This document shows, one piece after another, positions 47,085-58,400 of a stretch of DNA of 64,000 bases. The DNA lies in contig NW_026944384.1 in the NCBI RefSeq assembly GCF_033439725.1, positions 868,001 to 932,000 of the forward strand. Reading direction: 5' to 3'. The first letter of the stretch is position 1. Each line of letters begins with the position of its first letter. The translations under genes were made by a program, and so were the position numbers. The notes below the pieces were generated by a model that had not been told where the DNA came from, ran no database searches, and was given only the letters and a program-made list of their open reading frames with translations. Source of the stretch: Neurospora tetraspora (taxonomy: Eukaryota > Ascomycota > Sordariomycetes > Sordariales > Sordariaceae).

Positions 47085-49031
47085 AATATCAATATCCTTG
47101 CTTTGCAAGCTTCATGATCCTTCCGAAGCACGTTTTTCGCCTGTCCTTGCACGTGGTTCTCATTCTCTCATCCTTGAACTTGACCTTACTCACACTCTCG
47201 AAAGCAAAGTGAATTTGCTTCTTCGATGGCCGAGCTCCGTGAGGTGAGCTCATCAGAAGGAATTGTTCAACGGATCTCGATCGAGACCGGAGAGGGCCAG
47301 GCCTCAGGACCCTCAAGAGAAGCAAAGCCATTGTTAGCACATACTTTCCATCACCAACGTTGTTTCGACGAGGTCTCGACTTCGCCGCAATATCAGAACG
47401 AGCTATCGACAATGAGATATGACGACACTTGAAAAGGAAGGTGGTTGCGGTGACGACGACGGCCGAGGCAGCGAATTAGAGGAAGAAGCATGTGTAGAAC
47501 TGGCCCGGGCAGGGGAGGATGATGATACGCCATGGATTCGTGATCGAACACAGGCATTGTCGCCGGCGATGGGTCCAGACAATGGCCTGAGTCTCGTCGT
47601 CTTGTCTTCTTCTGGGGTGTGTATGGGAACATTGATGGCATGGAGCAGTACAGAGGAGTGGTTGGTGGTCGCCTGGGGGCATTGTGACATATGAGTGATC
47701 GGAAACTTCCTATGTTCCTGGTCGTATGCTATAGAGAGACCCTTGACGCAATGCGATTGGGTTTTTGGGGGGAAAGGAAAAAGAAAAGTGACAGTTAACG
47801 TCGGTGTTCGCTTAAACCCAGAGGTAAGTTCGAATCATGAATGTTGACTGCCGTAACGTGTGCCATCAATGACGGCAATCGCAAGAGCACGGCGTCTTGT
47901 GCAAGCCACAATGGTCGCGCGGAGAGTTTTGATCGTTGCGAATGCCGAGGAAGGTGTAAAGGTGTGCGCCTGTGCCTGCAGAGAAGGTGCCTGCCGTCTC
48001 TCCTTTCTGTTCTGTCAGTGTCCGTACAGTGCACATCAAGATGCACTAACAATTTAACATCTTGGCTCTTGATTCCATCTGCTCATCGGCCCGCTCCATG
48101 GTGGGAAATCTCCCGTTTCAATGACAGAAAATCTTTCTCTTCTTCTTCATCCTAGCAAATGCACCCGTCGTTTTCCGTCGTAGCAATATTGCTCAATGTG
48201 CAAGGTGAGGAAAGTGTCCCCGACGGGCAAGTCAGAAATCCGGTAGCGAATCATACAGGGCGGTAATGTACCGCCCTTACATTACGGTCTTCGTAACGAA
48301 CTGTAACGCTCGGTACCAAACCTTTTTCTCAACCAACCAACCAACCAACCACATCTCATCTTCCCCTGAGTGTCAATAATTGACCAGACGGCATACCCTT
48401 CCGCTGCCCGCTGCATGAGATTCCATCGCACTAGGTAGTATGGCGCCCCTGCAATCCCACCCTGGGGAACGACCCTGTTGGGCTAGACGAGCCATCAGAA
48501 CTTTAACGAGACGCCGAGAGTAGACCAGACAGTTTCCGTTTCCATTTTTCCTTGTTCTTCACCCTTCCTTTGCGTCTCGCCAATGCATCGTCAATGCATG
48601 GCAACTTACGATTTTGGCAGGTAGCGAATCTAGCGAATGTAACACAAGGGACATACACGAGGTGGAGAAGGGTAATGTATGAGGTCGGTCCGAGTTCCGG
48701 GAACTCTTCTGTTTGATGGACAACTAGAACATGTGAAGACATGCGTTATCGAGCTTCTCTTGGAACCCGATGCGGTCGGTGACGTTGTCGGGGGATTTGA
48801 AAAGCAATGAGGAGCCTCGACGACTTGGAGAGAATGCCCTCTTCCTGATGAACTTTGAGAACATTGACGCCACATGCGTGAAAGCATCTGTTCTTTGCAT
48901 CGCCAGAACAACCTTCTGTGTCGACTGTGTCATTCTCACGGGCCATACTCGTCAGGTCTACAAAGCCGACCGTCTGACTAGTTGGACGAGTAGGGTAGGT
49001 ATTTCACTATGAACCCCAGAGAGAAATTCCC
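47085..49031. other. Unmutated intergenic DNA between MULE and Fot1-like element
   Basis: Nearly 2 kb of GC-balanced DNA. Open frames of 60-107 codons on both strands (for example 47226-47432 and 47419-47694, plus) have no domains and are not supported as genes. It contains a hairpin with 8-bp stem GGGCGGTA/TACCGCCC at 48258-48276 and an AACC repeat near 48332-48351. Confidence 0.5.
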
Positions 49032-49033
49032 TA

Positions 49034-49130
49034 CCCGTGCCTCGCCCCCACTTTTTTGGGACTCGCTAGACTCGCACCCCTTAAAGTGGGTGCTCACGAC
49101 CAGTAAGGCTAACCCAGCACAAGGGCCAGA
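49034..49130 (+). repeat. Fot1-like left inverted terminal repeat
   Basis: Matches the reverse complement of 51034-51130; contains an inner CACCC...GGGTG pairing around 49075-49091. Confidence 0.92.
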
Positions 49131-49237
49131 CCCAACTTGAACCTTAATTAAACTTAACGATTTCGAGCTTCTTGCAATCCTCTCTCTTTCTATATTACTA
49201 CTACGTTGTATTGTATTAAAATAATCGTTAGATTAAT

Positions 49238-50999
49238 ATGGAAGTACGTCTATAATGAGCGCTCGAGTTTCACGAGAAAAATCCTAACGTTCCGGTAATA
49301 ACCCTATTTAAAATATTCGAGGTAACCCGTAAGCGCCTCCGTAATTGTATTAAGGGGACCCTTCCTAAGAAAGGCCTCCTAGTATATAATATTAAGCTGA
49401 CGGCAATTGAAGAGAAGGTTCTATATAATTATATCGACCGTTTTGATAGAATTAACCTTATAGTACGTCCCTAATATATTTAAGATGTTGTAAATTATTT
49501 ATTTCAAAGTAAACTTTCGAAGGAAGAGTTTGAGGAGGTTGCGGCCGATAATGACCTACCCCGTGTTGGTTATAATTAGGTATTATAGTTTATTAAGCGC
49601 TATAAATATTCTAAAGTTAAATAGAAGAAAATAGATAATGCTAGGAAAGATAATGAGGATGTAAAGAAGGTAAGCCTAGTTTAGTCCGGTATATAAATAT
49701 TGTCTATAAGTAAATATATTAATAACCGATATAGTATTAATGGATAGGTAACGGTTTACTTCGAAAAGCTCTATAATATCTTTTGGAAAGAAGGCTTCCT
49801 TCTATTAAATATATAGAATATAGACGAGACGGGTTTTTATATCGGTATAGGAAAAGATTAATTCGTAGTTATTAAGCGAAAGCGTATATATTATTTCGCT
49901 ATCCCCGAAAATTGTAAATTAGTTACGTATATTGAAGCCGTCTCTATAGTTAGTTAATACTACCTAACCTTTATAATTCTTACCGGTTAGCTTTATATAG
50001 TTAATTGATATCAAGTTAATGAATTGGACCCTTGTATAGTTATTGCTACTATTTTAATAAGGTATTTAAATAATTAGTTGTCTTTTGAATGGTTGAGGTA
50101 TTGGGACGAGTATTTAAAGAAGTTTTAATAGGGTAAGAAGCGGTTGTTTATATTCGATGGCTATAGATTATATTATATTAGGTAAGAAGGTTGCTATAGG
50201 GATAACGGTTATAATTAATAGTAATTTAGGGAGTTTATATAGTATTGTAATGATAATAGTATTGTAGTATTTAGTTTACTTCCTTATTTTACTTATTTAT
50301 TACAACCTTTTAATATAGTGGTCTTTTAATTATTGAAGTACTATTACTCTAAAGTATTGGATATATTAGTTTGTAACGGTTGTATTGAAATAACTAAGTT
50401 TGATTTCTTGAGTATAATCGAGGGTATAAGAAAGAAGGTATTTAAAGTATTAATAATCCAATTAGTGTTTAAGAAGATTGGGATTTCCCCTTTTAAACCT
50501 TAAGTAAATTTCTGGCCATTTAATACCCTTTTAGACGCTTAATAATTTTCGTTAAGTAAATAAATTAGTTGCTAAACTATATAATATTGTAAAGAATAAG
50601 GATTTATTTCTATTATTTAAAAAGATAGTATTAAGTTTCGTAAAGGGTAGTAAGGTTATTATAGTAGAGTTGGTATAAGTTAAGCGCAATTTGGGAAGAA
50701 TTTAATATACCGAAATTATATAAAGATGATGTAAAATATATAAGAATCGATTTATATAGGCTGGGGGGATTCTAAAAGTTTCCGACGGCCGTACTATGGT
50801 ATTTAAACGAGTTGATGATGACTTTAGAGTTGTATATAAGAAGGCCGATAAAGCGAATTAATAGATTTAAAATAAGGCTAAAAAGTGTGGTGCTGAAGCG
50901 GTAAAGCTAGCCAGAAAGTGGCGATTCGAAAGAAAGCTCCAGCCATATGAAGTATATGAAAGGGGATTCGAGAAAGTACGGATTTTACGTCGTGGTTGA
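49238..50999 (+). pseudogene. Fot1/pogo transposase remnant
   Basis: From ATG 49238 the frame reads as a broken transposase of about 585 codons ending at TGA 50997-50999. The N-terminal part (HEKNPNVPVITLFKIFEVTR, then KRLRN) fits a helix-turn-helix DNA-binding region. Near 49815 NIDETGFYIGIGKD matches the first catalytic Asp of the family DDE domain. RLFIFDGYRLYYIR near 50141-50182 matches the second Asp region (DGxxSH-like, with the Ser/His positions changed). The C-terminal Lys/Arg-rich tail is well kept (KLARKWRFERKLQPYEVYER near 50912). Many stops from RIP; no activity expected. Confidence 0.85.
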
Positions 51000-51033
51000 A
51001 TATAACCTCATTTCTGTGCCCATCTGGGAAGTG

Positions 51034-51130
51034 CGTGGCCCTTGTGCTGGGTTGGCCTTACTGGTCGTGAGCACCCACTTTAGGGGGTGCGAGTCTGGCG
51101 AGTCCCAAAAAAGTGGGGGCGAGGCACGGG
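51034..51130 (-). repeat. Fot1-like right inverted terminal repeat
   Basis: Inverted copy of 49034-49130; ends GGCACGGG then TA. Confidence 0.92.
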
Positions 51131-51132
51131 TA

Positions 51133-51798
51133 TCCCTTCATCAGGCCTTTAGCTCAGGCTTTTTAGCGCAGCAGTCAGGTTTTATAGCTTACCAGTCTGT
51201 CGGATCCGAATGGCGAATCTCTTACCTCTTTCGTAGGGCAATGCAACGTTCGGTCTATCGAACGATGAGTTGTTCCCCCTGCCACAGTAAAAAAAATTGT
51301 TGAGACTTGACATGACATGACACTGACTGACAGTGAAGACCGATGTAGAGAGCGATGGGAGTTTCCATGGGCTTTGTTGAACAATTACAACCCGAGCGAT
51401 GTTTCTTCTTCTCAAACGAAGAAACACGAAACAATGAATACCTATGACAGGCGGAGCACCATTATGAGGGAATGATTGCAGCTCAGGAGCAAAGATGGAT
51501 TTTGTTAAAACGGTGTTCATGTTTCTCTATGTCTAGCATCGCATTATAATGTGAACATGTAAAGGAGTGAAGAAAGAAAAAAAAAGTACACAACGCTGCC
51601 AAACAGGTTTTGTGAGAGGGTATCTCAAAGGGCAAAGAATCTAGAGAGCTTTTTTGCAAGTAGCTTTTGAAAGGGGCACAGACAAACGAAACCAATCCTC
51701 CCTAACATCACTCATCTCCGTAACTCATGATCCGGTCTCCAGTCATACATACTTCGAGACATCATGAATCAGTACCTCCAGTGAATCGTGACCTACCT
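51133..51798. other. Intergenic, 3' flank of the MFS gene
   Basis: About 665 bp of normal-composition DNA downstream of the minus-strand MFS gene. No gene, terminator or repeat recognised. Confidence 0.5.
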
Positions 51799-53669
51799 CT
51801 AGGCATGCGCCCTCTCAACATCAGAATACAACTCCTCCTCCTTCTCAATCGGATTATCAATCCGCATATTAAACTCCTTGCCCTCCTCCTTCAAGAAACA
51901 CGCCAAGATCGCCGCCAGCGCCACGAAGCAGCTCGCAGCGATCCAGACCCTCCTGAACCCCGTCGCAAACGTCTCCTTGAGCGCTTCCACTCCCGCCCCA
52001 ATAATCTGCGGCGTCACGCCCTCAATCTTCGGGATAAGCTCCTCGTGATGATCGGCCAGGGCACCGATCAAGGGTCCCACACTCTGAGGCGGCAAGCCGA
52101 GAGGGAGGACGGCTTTAGCAATGTTATCACCCAAGTGACCCATAGCGCCGTTGAGGAGAGCATTGTAGATAGCCAAACCGACGGACCCGCCGAGCGAGCG
52201 GAGACCGATGACCAGGCCCGAGGCAATTGCAATGAGCTCGGGCGGAGTAGAGAGCTGGGCGACGGTGACCAGAACGCAGAGGGACATGCCGAGAGCGGTA
52301 CCGAGGAGGACGGGGTAGCCCCATACCTCGTTGTTGGTTCCCACGCCGGAAGTGGACATGCAAGCGAAGAAGGCGACGAAGATGCAGAAGGAAGCGACGG
52401 TGATCCAGCGCACGCGCTTGTAGTGGGCGCAATACATGCCGGTGGCGACGGCGGAGAAGAGGGAGACGAACATCGCGATGGAGTAGCGGGTGCTGACGAG
52501 GAGGGCGTCAGACTCGTAGAGGATGCCGACTTGGAAGGCAAAGTAGTTGTTGGCGCCGAAGAAGGCGAGACCCTCGCAGAAGAGGCAGACCAGCACAATG
52601 GGGAAGTTGCGGTTCTTGAACAGGCCGTGGTGGAACATGCCATCCTTCTTGAAGAAGGTCTCGTAGACGGCGAGGGCAATGATGAGAGCCATGCCGACGC
52701 CGAAGGTGGCCGAGACGTGGGCATCCGACCATGGGAACGGGTTCTCGGACCAGGAGAGGCCAATGCAGAAGAGGACAATGCCGGAGGTGAGAAGGAAGTA
52801 GCCGACCCAGTCGAGCTTGCCGAGCTTCTCGGAGAAGGAGAAGGACCGCTCACGCTCGGTTTGAGGAGGGTTGTAGAAGACGAAGCACAGAACGGTGGCG
52901 AGGAGGAAGAGACCGGTGCCGAGGTACCAGTAATTCCGGAAGCCCTCGGAGGGGACGTTGGAAGTACGGGAGAAAGCACCGGAGCAAAGCAGGGCAGTGA
53001 CACCACCTAAGCCGTTGGCCACGAGGTCGGCAGCCTGACCCCAGGAGCGGTACCGGCGCGGAAGAACCTCCGAGGAAACGGCGTGCAAAAGGGGTTGAGC
53101 GCCGTAGCTGATGGAAGTGATGGCAAAGCCGGCAATGGCCATGTTCATCGAGGTGGCCCGGGCCACGATGATGGAGCCAACGGCACCAATGAGGGTAGAA
53201 AGAACCAAGAACCAACGACGACCCCAATAGTCAGCCGACTGGGAGAAGATGGGACTCAGCACGGCGGTACCAATGGCAATCGACGACGAAAGCCATACTC
53301 CGCCAGCCGTGCTTCCATTTCCGAGTGTGATGGCGATAGTGTTCGTTTGCTGTATGAGACAGGTTGGAGTCAGTGCACTGAAACATACATGACAAGATGT
53401 CTCAGGGGAAGTAAACACAAGGGAGAGCGGGGATCGGCACTTACAGCTCCACTCCCGACGACATTGTAAATCTGAACAAAGTAGATAACACAAATGGCAA
53501 AGACAGCCAAAAAGGTCTTTGCGTGAAGGTGCGGCCTGGGTTCGCTCCGTGAGGACGCGGTATCGGAAGCAGCAAGCTGTGATGATTGAACCGTGCCCTT
53601 CTCCGGGTACTGGCCATGCTCGGAAGCAGTGCTTGGGGGAGATCCCGCCTCCCTTGCCGTATCCGCCAT
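51799..53669 (-). CDS. Major facilitator superfamily transporter, TRI12-type, 591 aa
   Basis: Two exons on the minus strand, 53445-53669 (75 codons) and 51799-53349, with a 95-bp intron (GTAAGT...CAG). The ATG at 53667-53669 gives a 591-residue protein with a Ser/Glu-rich cytosolic N-terminus, then about 14 hydrophobic helices. The first helix is FLAVFAICVIYFVQIYNVVG. The A-like motif between helices 2 and 3 reads SADYWGRRW. Later come GLRSLGGSVGLAIYNALLNG and the basic/acidic tail KEEGKEFNMRIDNPIEKEEE. Length and motifs fit the fungal 14-TM drug/toxin/siderophore pump group, of which TRI12-like (PF06609) is the closest I recognise. It would act at the plasma membrane as a proton-driven exporter or siderophore carrier; substrate unknown. 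Strong third-position GC bias opens a 427-codon antisense frame, which I treat as a shadow. The neighbours on both sides are transposons. Confidence 0.9.
53350..53444 (-). other. Intron of the MFS gene, 95 bp
   Basis: GTAAGT donor and ACAG acceptor on the minus strand; phase 0. The conserved sequence GSGA|QTNTIAI is restored across it. Confidence 0.85.
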
Positions 53670-55151
53670 ATTTTCCTTCTTTACTCAACTGTTTGTGCTG
53701 AATGGGATTAAGGCGAGTGTCAGGAACGGATGGATGAGTGAAGCGGCAGTGAGGATTTTCAGACTCAGAGACAACGGAAGGTGGAAGAAGTGAAGGTGTA
53801 AGGTAAAGAAACTTTCTTATCCGAGAAGTTGCATGAGAGACACAGACAGGAAAGGGAGAAGAGAAGTGCGTGACATGAAGTACCAAGACGGAAGAACAGC
53901 CGGTAGATACGAACATGCCGAAAGGGGGATGTACATATGTTCATACGGATGGCAAAAACAAACATTTGCGTTTCTGTAACGTCCGCCACTTGGAGAATAA
54001 TAGAAAGACCAAGAAAACTGAGGCCAGAGTCCAATCTCTCCGGGTATACCCTTAACACCATACATCCAACAACAATCTGCCTGTGTAATTGCTCCCTACC
54101 AAGGGACAATGCGGTAACAAAACGCTACATGACACTGTCCAGCCCCTGTGGTAACTTTGTTCTAGGCCTTAGCCGCGAGGCAAGTAACAGTGGGAGGGCA
54201 AATGATTCGTCTCTGATGAAGAACGGGGGATATCAGACCCTGCTATGATACCGGGTAGATAATAGTGCGCTTGAAGATAATGATCTTGTCGAGTGTCTAG
54301 CCCGTACGAGGCCCTCTGTCACCGATCGTAATGCCAAAGTTACGATAGTTACCGTTACATGACAAATGTGACCATTGCACGCCATACCCAGGCCGCTATT
54401 CGCGGACGCTAAAGCCCAGGCCAGTCCACTAAGACGGCATGATATAGTGGGGTAAACAGTCGAAATTGCAAAGGTGCGTGATGTTGGGGAAAACAAGGGA
54501 ATTGTGACGACGAGGGCGGTCAGCGGAGACGACGGGGCATCCTGTTCATTCGTCTGGAGAGCGGGGGATCAGGAAAAGAACGGCTGGGGAAGTGAAAAGG
54601 GTCCAATGCCTCACCCCTTTATTGACCGGGGCCCCAGTGAGTTGTGAGAAGCTTCAAGGGCAAGGGCAGCTGTCAATAGCGGAGAAGGACGAGGGAGAGT
54701 CTGGGAGAATGGATCTGGGCTAAGTGGTGAACGCCGTATCTGTCTGTCTATCTTGCCAGGTACCGATCGGAGAAAAAGGCAGAGACGTTTGTTCCCCTTT
54801 CCTTCTGATGGGACGTCTATTGGGTTCCTCGGCATTTCGAACAAGAAGGCGAAACTCTTTCCAGTGACCGCTTGCGAAGCTTGGTTCAACAGTATTTCCC
54901 ATTGTCAAGAGAAAGCAAAAAAGCCTCTTCCTAAAAAAGAAGAACTGGTACGCACCATTGCCACTTGGTTCAACGGTATTTCCCATTGTCAAGAGAAAGC
55001 AAAAAAGCGTACGATTTCCCAGGGTTGACGTTCCAGCGCGGCTCATACCGTGTCGAAGCCCATGAGTTGTATGGGAAAGTGAAGCAATTCGCACGCTCCA
55101 GTCATGTCGTTTTCCTGACTGGCTCCCCCACTCATCTCAAACTCAACGGCC
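53670..55151. other. Intergenic, upstream of the MFS gene up to copia-B
   Basis: 1.5 kb without a supported gene. It carries a 45-bp direct repeat (54880-54924 and 54964-55008). A few open frames of up to 128 codons overlap on both strands without domains. Confidence 0.5.
54880..55008 (+). repeat. 45-bp direct repeat, two copies
   Basis: 54880-54924 and 54964-55008 are identical except one A/G difference, 84 bp apart start to start. Core: CAAGAGAAAGCAAAAAAGC. The first copy is followed by an unrelated 39-bp spacer. Confidence 0.9.
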
Positions 55152-55156
55152 CCTTC

Positions 55157-55320
55157 TGTCAGATTCTAGGGTGGTATTCTGGCCAGATGTGGGCTAGATG
55201 CCAGAGTCCCAGCCACCGGATTTAACAGGTCTTGGCAAATATGGGATACCCCTAGAACCCTTATACTAGAGCGCTCGAATCAGAATATACAAAATTAATT
55301 AATTACTAGTAAATCTGATA
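55157..55320 (+). repeat. Copia-B 5' LTR
   Basis: 164 bp; the first half is unmutated, the last ~60 bp are AT-rich by RIP. Confidence 0.95.
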
Positions 55321-55404
55321 ATTAATAGTCTAATACGCGCCCTATTAATATAACGATTAATATTACGAATTAATAATAAATAATACGAGAATAATATTCT
55401 TACA

Positions 55405-58400
55405 ATGTTCCTTTCAAAATTTATTAAAACGAAAGAAAACGTCGCATACTTTAAAGACGGCGACGATTGGTCGCGATAGGAATTTATACTTTAGTCGAAG
55501 TATATCCCTAATATCTTTAAATATTAACTTTAAGGAATGATTAAGAAGCTATCCGCCCTAAAATAGCTTTATTTTAATTACTACCCTATAATAAAGGAGG
55601 TTAGAATTTGTATTAATAATGCCGAGGCGGAATTTGTACGTTTGAATAGCAGTATTAATTTTTAAATTACTATCTACTTAGATGGGATTAGCTATAAAGA
55701 ACCTATTAGATATTACAACCAAAACGAGATTATAATCGATACTTTTATTATTAAGGATGACCTTATTAATAAATAGCTTTATAAATTAGAGGTTAGCCTC
55801 TATCTTGATAATAAGAAAGATTGGAAGGAGTTCGTAGTTGGCGATAAGGCTATACGTATTTGGATAAGATTATTAGTTAATTATAAATTATAGGATAGAA
55901 TTATAAGGGAGGAATGGGATACTAACGAGTGGTATTGAAATTTTAAGTAGATAACGAATTATAAGGTGGTCGACGATTAGATTAAGGTAAAGAAAATATA
56001 TTATAAAGCCGTCGTTATTCTTATAAAGGAATTTAAGAATTAAATTAATTAATTATAGACCTAATCTACTGCTATGAATAATAAATAAAATAAGGGAGTC
56101 GGTAAAATTTTTATTATAAATTTATAGTATTCTAATTTTATTAATGCGGTTAAGATCGTCCGCCTCAGGTAGTACGATGGCGCTTAGAAACTCAATAAAA
56201 AAATGGCTATTAATATTTTTAAATATATAGAAGTCTATAAAGATTTTAAGCAGTACAGTATCGATAGTATTCGTTGCGGGGTTATTATTAGAAGAAGAGG
56301 AGTTTATTATAATATTTTTAATATTAGCGAAATTAGTATTAAATATAATGGTTAGAAATATAATAGTAGAAGTTATGATATTAGAGATAAGAATGCTTAT
56401 TATAATAGTAAGAATGAAAAATTTAAAGGTTTTAGCGTTAAAAAGAGAAAATTGCCATTAGATAAATCCGAAATTTAATTGCGTAAGAGGAGTAACAGTA
56501 TAGTATATAAAGTATATAAGAGAAGTTATTATTCTTTTAAAGATTATTAGTACGTTAATTTAAATACGAAGCCTTTATATTTTAGAGTATACCCCTCTAT
56601 TAAACGCATTATTAAAACTAATTTCGCGAAAATTTAGAGTTTGCTAAAAAAGTAACTAAATTCTTTAAAAAGAAAGAGAAAGTTAAAAAAAAACAATTAG
56701 CGTTAATATAATTATTGAATCGGATTTATAAGATAATTTTCTAAATTAGTAGGGTATTTAAAATTAGAGATAAAATTTACCTTCTTAAGAATTTAATAAT
56801 ACTCGATTTAGGTAATTCATTTTATATATTTAATAAAATGATTTATTTCCTTTACTTTTATTATACTAATCCAGATAATTCTTTATAGATTAATAATATT
56901 TAAATAGAGATTAAAGAGTTTAGGGAAGTCGATATCGTTATTAAGGGTAAGAATAGTCCCTTAAAACTATAGTTGAAAGAGGTCGCTTTTTACTTTAATT
57001 TTACTACTAACCTCGTCTCCTATTTCTAATTACGAGGGTAGGGTTTCTATTAGGATTATCGATTATTAAATAATTATCTAAAGAAGGTTAATAGTTTATT
57101 CTTTTACTATTTAAATACTATTTATAATTAAATAATTATTAAAATAATCTCCCTTTTATTTATTAGAATTTCATTCGTAGCGCGCTATTATTAAATTAAT
57201 TTATATATATAACAACCTTCAAAATAATTAGCGGAAATATAATATTAATAATTTGGCTATTTAAGTCCCTAAGTATTCAATTATTTATAAAATATTAATA
57301 AAATACGATTATATAGTATATTTTTAATTAAATACGACGCGTATAATATAGTAAAGATAAAATAATAAGTTAGCTATGTTTCGAGAGATTGAGGCTACGG
57401 CTTAAGGGAAAGACTCGTTATTAATTTCTTCGATTTTAAATTAAGATTTAAAAGATTACGCTACCTCTTTTTAATTATTTATTGATAGTCAAGATTAATC
57501 TAGGATTATTATTTATCGAACCAAGAAATTATTACGATAGCTAATACTTTAGTTAAATATATTTAGATATTTAAGTATTGATATAATATTAATATTAAAA
57601 TTATTAAATATAATAATAAATTTATAAATAATAAAATTAAAGATGAATTCACTTGGTATAATACAATTCTTGAACTTTCTACTCCTAATATTTAAATATA
57701 GAATAGAGGGGTAGAATATTTAGGGGGTATAATTAAAGAAAGATATTATATAATATTATTAAATTTGAAAATACTAGAAGATTTATAGCTAGAAATTATT
57801 TACGCGGCCGTTTATTTTATTAATTATTCCTCTTATTATTTATATAATTAGAAATCCCCCTTCGAACGATTCTATACTAATATTACGAACTAATACGGTT
57901 AATAAGAATTATATAGATTAGATTTAAGTTACCTTCAAATTTATAGGTATAAAATATTTATTATAATATATATTGCTTGGAGGAAGGATTAAAAATTTTT
58001 AACATAAAATTTAAAGGTTTAGATCGGGTATTTTATTAGTTATTTAGCGATTTTTATTTATTATATATAGAGTCCTTATATAAATCGGATCGTTTAAATT
58101 AGGGATGTGATATTCGATAAGGATATCTTTTATTAATTAAATATTAAGAAGTTTAAAAGTGACCTTAAAATTGAGAAATTATACTCGCACGTGGAGAAAA
58201 CTCTACTCGCACGTGGATTAAAAAATGTATTATTAAGTATAACTTAGCCTTACTGAAGTCTATTAGGCCAATAGTAGTAGCAAAGTGTTCGCTAAATTTA
58301 GGTAGATTTTACTTGGTGAATCCCGTCCTCTACAACGTCAGGCCCATTGAGATATTAATTGTTTTAGACTTTTACTATATGCTAACTAGCTTTCTATACT

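Larger units (their letters stand above)
49034..51130 (+). mobile_element. Fot1/pogo-type DNA transposon, RIP-degraded inside, intact ends
   Basis: 2097 bp with inverted terminal repeats of about 97 bp (49034-49130 and 51034-51130), beginning CCCGTGCCTCGCC and flanked by TA at 49032-49033 and 51131-51132. The repeats differ at only a few positions, while the interior is AT-rich with many stops. One plus-strand transposase remnant fills the interior. Length, TA target and transposase type fit Fot1/pogo elements of filamentous fungi. Confidence 0.93.

Noticed and set aside
47089-47694. Short frames just right of the MULE
   Set aside because: 60-107 codons, no domains, overlapping on both strands; could be a gene broken by the MULE, but nothing continues on the left flank at 18101-18319.
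47829-47838. B-box-like GTTCGAATCA suggesting a tRNA gene
   Set aside because: No A-box or pairing acceptor arms around it.
52068-53006. 312-codon minus-strand frame within the MFS gene
   Set aside because: Same strand but shifted frame; Ser/Pro/Ala-rich shadow of the MFS codons.
51727-53010. 427-codon open frame on the plus strand
   Set aside because: Lies antisense to the MFS exon. Its Glu/Gly/Ala-rich composition is what the high-GC third positions of the real gene produce when read backwards, and the MFS protein has clear helices and motifs.
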